Assembly: GCA_947069175.1 (NCBI GenBank) | Contig: CAMTDV010001633.1 | Location: forward strand, 59,254,102-59,318,101 | Direction of reading: 5' to 3' | DNA from: Scalesia atractyloides | Taxonomy: Eukaryota; Streptophyta; Magnoliopsida; Asterales; Asteraceae | Length of the DNA stretch: 64,000 nucleotides | Shown here: positions 58,299 through 64,000 of the stretch, in pieces | Layout: the number at the start of each line of letters is the position of its first letter | How positions within the stretch are numbered: the first letter of the stretch is position 1 | Made by a program: the position numbers and the translations under genes | The notes under the pieces: generated by a model | The model's input: the letters and a program-made list of their open reading frames with translations, nothing else | What the model was told of the DNA's origin: nothing | The model's database searches: none

Positions 58299-60300
58299 AA
58301 GGCTCAAGTTACCTGAAAAGAATGTCAGTGTTTTGAAAGGTCAACTACAAATAGTTGGTGAATTTCACGAGTTCTATTTATATCGCACAATGTAACCGTA
58401 AGTCAAATTTTTCACATTTGATGTAATTATACCAAGCCCACAAGTGAAACCTTGATTGTTCACTAGTGTCGTGGCCCACATCTGCCACCTCAAGACTTCC
58501 CGCCCTTAGTAGCTATGTCTAACACTACAAAGCATGTTCACCGTATACGCATGGTCATGTACAATTACAGTAGAACCCATGGCATCTGTTCCAGTTCAAT
58601 TGGGTTTGTCAATCCTATTGTACTATTCACATGTCTATCGGCCTATAGTTGATCACTTGTGTTTGTGGGGACTTTTTGTGTGTTAGTGCAACTCAGATAA
58701 TTCACATCATATCACATTCTCATATGCAAGTATGTAACATGCCATTCACCCCTTGTAAAACAGTTTGAAAATGGGGTACTGAAAAATCACTTGAGAGTGA
58801 TGTCATAGTAATCACACACAATCTATGTATAGGTTTACAAGCTATTCCGATCATGGTATCAGTTAATGTTCGGTTACTTACTGAAAGAAGTGTTCAGGTC
58901 GGGAATCGCTATATCTCATGCTCAGATGTGAATCTTTATCCGAGAATAGACTCATAGCCTAACAGTATAGCGATGAGTATTTTTTAGTATCAAAATCACG
59001 TTTGGCTTTCGTGCACCGTTTTGCGTGCTAGTCACGGTTACTCGTTTTAGATGTTTGGAAAAGGGCATGATCATGTATAATGTCCCAACTTGTTAACAAT
59101 AAAAAATGATTTATTGTTTATTAAGGAAGCTCAAGTGTTACTAGTGGCTAACTTGTTCAAATCGTAGTTTTCGTTTTCGCCATCTGAGAACTTCCCAAAC
59201 TAGCGTGTAATACACCCCAATTACCCAATTTACCCTGGAATAATCCAGAATTACTCCGGCTTTCCAATTATCCCCAATTTAGCCATCGGTCAGTTTACAA
59301 GTTCTGATAGGTTCGTTAAGTGTTTAAATTGCAAGTTTGTATTAAAATAATACAATTTAAATGCACAATTTCCAACTAAAAAAATTCTGAAAATTTCTAT
59401 ATAAAATTTTAATAATATTTATAATTCTGAAAAAATCATTTTCAGAATTTATTAAACCCCCTTACTTTTAATAATTCTGTTATAAAAGTACACTTAACCG
59501 ATAAATTGGCATTTACCATCATCCGGCATCCCATTATGTCTAGGAACTCCATGGAAAATTTTCAGAGTGTTTTTGAATTTTCAGATTTTTTTTTGAATTT
59601 TTGAAAATGGGTTTTCCGCTGCCGAAACTTTGCAATAACACGATTTTAAAATCCACATCTAAACTCAGCCAATGAAGCCCATATTTTCCGAGATCATTTT
59701 TATGTCAAACACAACATTCCTGCAACGTTCATTCCTAGATCATTTATCGAATCCTTTTACTATTTTTCATGAATTAATGACATTAAATAGTATAACTAAA
59801 CATTCTTACAAATTCAAAAAGTTACCAAAGTTTTCACGAGTCTTATTTTCAAAATATATGATATGCCTGTAATTTTCAAGTTTTAGCAATACCAACGCAA
59901 AAAATTATGCAAAAACAAAGTTTACGACCCCTAATTTCAGTTTTTGAATAGTATACCTTGCGTTTCTCGATCTTTTGAGCGATCTGTACACTTCAAAAGC
60001 CTAAATAACTCTAAGAACAGTACCTACACAACATGTACAAAATAAACATGTATTCACCATCATCAATCAAGCCTTATTATCAGTTTTTTTCGTTTAGAAA
60101 TTGTTTTGTCAGTTTCTTGTCAAATTGTGTCTTTGATCCATAAGCCGATGTTTACACCATCAAACATGTATGATCTTATAACATGTTATTTATGTTAGAA
60201 CAATCTTTTATCCCAAAAATAATCAAAGTCTATGGATGAAAATGGTTTCTTTTTGTTAATTATATGTTTAAGCATGAACAAAGGGATAAATACATGAAAT
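58299..60300 (-). repeat. Remainder of the old split LTR and flank
   Basis: Continues the LTR begun at 36433. The hairpin CAACTA-CAA-ATAGTTG lies at 58342-58357, followed by GGTGAATTTCACGAG. The far end was not identified; sequence beyond about 59500 is AT-rich and may be flank. No ORF is supported (a 66-codon frame at 59672 has no recognisable content). Confidence 0.5.
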
Positions 60301-61525
60301 TTAATTAAGGTTGGTACGTCAAGGAATTTTGTACGTTAAGCTACCAATATATATATATATTAGAATACTTAAAAGATACTAGAAAACTTTGAGAAACCAT
60401 TTTAAATTCTTAATATATGTTACTATTATTCATGGAAATTAAACAGAAAATAATAAAAATATATGTAGATCGATAAGCTACATATATGTAGCTCATGAAC
60501 TACATAAATATACCTCATCATATGTGTACCTTTTCAAGCTACATATGTGTACTTCGTCAACCAAAATATATTTTTTTAATTTTTATTTTTATTTCTATAA
60601 TACTACCCTTATAATTAAATCAAATGAAAAGTAAAAATGATTGATTGATTGGTAGTAGTTTTTTAGGTTTTCAAGTTTTTAATGGTTTTCTAAAAACCTA
60701 ACTTGGGATATGTGGGAGTTCATTGGAGAACCACAAAAAGTAGGAACCCGGGAACCAAATTTTTTAGATTCCCCAATGTTTTAACTAGGGAAAAAAGTGT
60801 GAAAAGTCTACGTAGGCATCGTGCTTTAAATTTTAAGCCTGATGTTTTAGATTCTTTTTGCATTGTATTACATAAAAACACTGATATTTTAGATTCTATT
60901 TGCATTGTATTATATAGAAAAAAACGAAACATAATAATAATTTAAAAAAACAATGAAATGTATTTAGGGCATGAAATCTAAAACAAATTATTTATAGTTC
61001 TATAATAAAAGTAACCAATATGGGGTTAGGATAATGTGAGAACATCTATGGTAATTGAGAATCTTTAGAACAATTATGGACCATACATTTTTCCTGGGCA
61101 AAAATGCAACTTTTAAGGTCAATTTTTTTAATATATACACATGTGAATATTATCAATCTTTAACTATATATATATGTATATACTTGTATAAAATTAAAAG
61201 ATAAGTAATGTACATAAATGATTATACATATATGTATATAAAGACTATATATGTAAAAATGTGTATAAACGATTGTACATATATGTATATATAAAGAAAG
61301 ATTAGGGTTTTGAACATGTTTTTTTCCTAGTGTACGTATGTGCAAATAGGTGTTAAAGTTGAAAAATAAGTATTGTACACATATGTATAATTAAAAAAAA
61401 ACCTCTTAAAAACGTACAATTGAAAGTAAAAGTTCTTTTTGCTTAGACAAAAATGTGTGTTCCGGAATGGTTCTCATGGTTCTCAAGTACCATGTGATCC
61501 CTACATTATATATATATATATATGG
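60301..61525. other. AT-rich spacer, possible TIR element at 60710-61500
   Basis: 60320-60350 (GTACGTCAAGG...GTACGTTAAG) resembles ends of the 25206 MITE. 60715-60745 and 61455-61495 share GAGAACC-type inverted sequence, but pairing is weak. No gene. Confidence 0.35.
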
Positions 61526-61926
61526 GAGGATTCATTGGAGAACACCAAAAAAGTGGAGACGGAGAACACTGCATTTAACACGTTAAATATATCTTAAAAA
61601 AATCAACTCGGTATATTAAAAATCATTTTTTTAAAAACAATTTCAATGTTTTTTCCTTATAAATACATGTAGAAGCATTGTTAATACAAAATTCAAAAAT
61701 TAAAAATATGAAAAAAATGTTTAAAAAACAATTTAAAAAGGCTATTTTTTTACAAAATTGATTTTTATTAGAACAGCTTCTACCCATTTTATAAGGAAAC
61801 ATGCCGATTTTTTTTGAAAAAAAATTGATTTTTAAGATGTTAAGTTGATTTTTTAGATATATTTAACATGTTAAATGCAGTGTTCCCGATTCCCCACTTT
61901 TTAACATGGGGTACAATTGGAGAATA
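61526..61926. mobile_element. MITE with about 75-bp inverted ends
   Basis: The left end runs TTGGAGAACACC...GAACACTGCATTTAACACG; the right end is the complement of CATGTTAAATGCAGTGTTC...CCAATTG-type sequence. The long TIR, a body without ORF and flanking TA repeats fit a MITE. The 17570-17950 block may be a relative. Confidence 0.7.
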
Positions 61927-61938
61927 TGTGTGTGTATG

Positions 61939-61976
<38 letters not shown>

Positions 61977-61997
61977 AAGGGAGAGAGAGTGAGAGAG

Positions 61998-63303
61998 AAA
62001 GGATAATGAGAAAACTAGAAAACTAACTAAAAGAGCCAAAAAAGTATAAAAAACATACAATTTTTTTTCAATTTTTTAATAAAAAATCGTTGTTTTTTAT
62101 GTATAAAAACATTTTTTTTCAAAAAAAAAAACTTGTACTGCACATGTGCACTATATGTGTACTACACATGTGCATTATATGTATATGTTGCACATGGGCA
62201 TTATATGTTTTTTTATTTTTTTAAAAGTTTGTTTATATAATATATATAGCGATTTTTTATAAAAACAAATCAAAAAAATAAAAAAAATTGATATGTTTTT
62301 TGGCTTTTTAGTTAGTTTTCTAAAAAACTAACTAAAACATTCTAAAAAAACATATCAAATTTTTTTTTAAATTTTTTAATAAAAATCGCAATATCAAATA
62401 TATATAATAAAAAAAGTTGTACTGCACATGTGCAGTAATACAAAAAAGCCTAAACCACCCAACCCACCCCGACCGACACCCCCCAAAAACCTAAACCCCC
62501 CACCCACACCCCCCACAAAAAAACCCTAAATCCACCCTCCCACTAAAAGCCTAACCCCCTACCCCCAAAAAACCTAAACCCCCTCCCATTATATGTTTTT
62601 TTTATTTTTTTAAAGTTTTTTTATAATATATATAGCGATTTTTTATAAAAACAAATAAAAAAAATAAAAAAAACTGATATGTTTTTTGGCTTTTTAGTTA
62701 GTTTTCTAAAAAACTAACTAAAACATTCTAAAAAACAAATCAAAAATTTTTATTTTTTTAATTTTTTAATAAAAATCGCAATATTAAATATATATAATAA
62801 AAAAAGTTGTACTACACATGTGCAGTAATACGAAAAAGCTTAAACCACCCAACCCACCCCGACCGACACCCCCAAAAACCTAAACCCCCCACCCACACCC
62901 CCCACATAAAAACCCTGAATCCACTCTCCCACTAAAAGCCTAACCCCCTACCCCCAAAAAACATAAACCCCCTCCCACCCCCACTCTAAAAAAAACCTAA
63001 AACTAAACCCTAAATATAAACCCCCCTAAAACCTACCCCGCCACCGGCACCCCCCAAAAACCTACCCCCCCCCCCCCCTTAAAAAAAAACCAAACCATGA
63101 AAGCTAAACTAAACTCAAAGCTAAATCTAAGCATATAATACACATGTAGTACATAAATAACGCACATGTGTAGTACAAGTTTTTATTTTTATTTTTTTGA
63201 AAAAAAAAATTATACATAAAAAGTAGTGATTTTTTTATAAAAAAAATTGTAAACAAATTAGTATTTAAGTTTTTTTATAGTTAGTTTTTTAGTTTTCTCA
63301 TTA
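61998..63303. mobile_element. Palindromic MITE-like repeat, copy 3, expanded by C-rich tandem units
   Basis: Left arm GGATAATGAGAAAACTAG (61998) and right arm ending TAGTTTTCTCATTA (63303) match copies 1 and 2. Between them a unit of about 386 bp is duplicated (62200-62585 and 62586-62975), each containing a C-rich stretch (62440-62585 and 62845-63080) with CCTAAACCCCC and AACCCTAAA motifs. Confidence 0.65.
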
Positions 63304-64000
63304 ATATGTACACTACTTTGAATACACTTTCCCTTTCATCTATCATACCTTCCATAATACACTACCATTACCTCATACCATCCATAATACAATATCATTA
63401 CCTCCTACCATCCATAATATAATACCATTACTACTATTTCACATTATTACAAGTACATTAACACACTTTATACCATCCAAACAACATATTACATCATAAA
63501 GTGAGAAATATAACAAAACCATAAACCACAAGATATAACTAACCAAAAAACATGTATTTGGGCCTACTTCATCATTCAAAATCACAAACTTTATGTACTA
63601 AAACATGTTATATCATGGTTATACATAATGATTCACATGTGCATTTTTAATATTGTTAATGTAAAAAGTAGTATATTACGGATGGTAGTGTAAATGAAAG
63701 TGCATTTGTGTACTATTGTTACTGTATTACGAAATTTGTGCAATTATAAATACATATCCACATGTGAATTGATAACTGTTACTCGAAAAAAAATTATAAC
63801 GAAATATTGCGATTTTAATATATATATATATATACATATATAAGTTGTGTTTTTTTTAGATTTATTTAGGTATTTTTTTGTGTTCACATTGGATCTCGCA
63901 ATAAAGGTGGTTTTCGCATGAACCCTATGCTATATTAACCGCGAGAACCAATGTGAACACAAAATAAAATCTAAAAAAAATCAAAAAAGCACTCAAAAAA
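63304..64000. mobile_element. Element A, rearranged second copy (runs off the window)
   Basis: 63304-63940 matches 31490-32095 (TTTGAATACACTTTC, CCATCCATAATACA and CTCGCAATAAAGGTGG blocks). At 63940 a second, inverted end begins (GCGAGAACCAATGTGAACAC), so two ends face each other and form a hairpin. It continues past 64000. Confidence 0.7.

Noticed and set aside
1..64000. CRISPR array, operon or prokaryotic signals
   Set aside because: Repeats are tandem or transposon-derived with no spacer pattern, and the spliced LOG gene and chromoviruses place the DNA in a plant nucleus.

Overview
The window is plant nuclear DNA, AT-rich and dominated by transposable elements. Gypsy gag/pol sequences, chromovirus LTRs of 2.5-2.8 kb and an intron-split cytokinin gene point to a eudicot. 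The retroelement proteins look like those I associate with Asteraceae; that last step is inference from family resemblance, not a database result.

Layout. 1-4168: 5' part of a decayed Ty1/copia element (minus strand) with one LTR. 4390-6827: probable old solo gypsy LTR, then a 250-bp tandem duplication (6771-7270). 9220-13993 (minus): the one clear host gene, a seven-exon LONELY GUY-type cytokinin-activating phosphoribohydrolase of 216 residues with all splice sites canonical. Its introns hold a SINE (12902-13027) and a 1.6-kb Mutator-like element (9964-11563) with an 11-bp target duplication. 14447-17411: a complete hAT transposon with an intact transposase, perfect 8-bp target duplications and palindromic subterminal repeats, 453 bp upstream of the LOG start codon. 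18413-~24000: a deleted gypsy element with nested insertions. 25993-29549: a complete 3.6-kb non-autonomous LTR element whose single-frame ORF joins a gag-like start, a LINE endonuclease-like region and a fragment of plastid-type glucose-6-phosphate dehydrogenase. 31.1-35.2 kb: MITE-like elements in TA microsatellites. 35280-36430: broken gypsy gag.

36433-58298+ is a nest at least three layers deep. An old LTR (minus) was split by a chromovirus (plus, 36678-58293, target duplication CACAC). That chromovirus was in turn split inside pol by a second chromovirus (minus, 44235-55278, target duplication AGTTA). The inner element has a single gag-pol frame broken by only one stop codon. 58.3-64 kb: rest of the old LTR, then MITE-like palindromes and C-rich tandem repeats.

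The most unusual signal is in the chromovirus LTRs. Each of the four carries four tRNA-like modules in the same order: one antisense near the LTR start (upstream of the TATA box in the outer element) and three sense modules in the region expected to be transcribed. Two of the sense modules have an enlarged, compensating D-arm hairpin. A second small hairpin (CAAC...GTTG) lies 250-370 bp from the 3' end of most gypsy LTRs here and also shows base-pair compensation. The chimeric LTR element with LINE and G6PDH pieces, and the intact hAT in the LOG upstream region, are the other main points.
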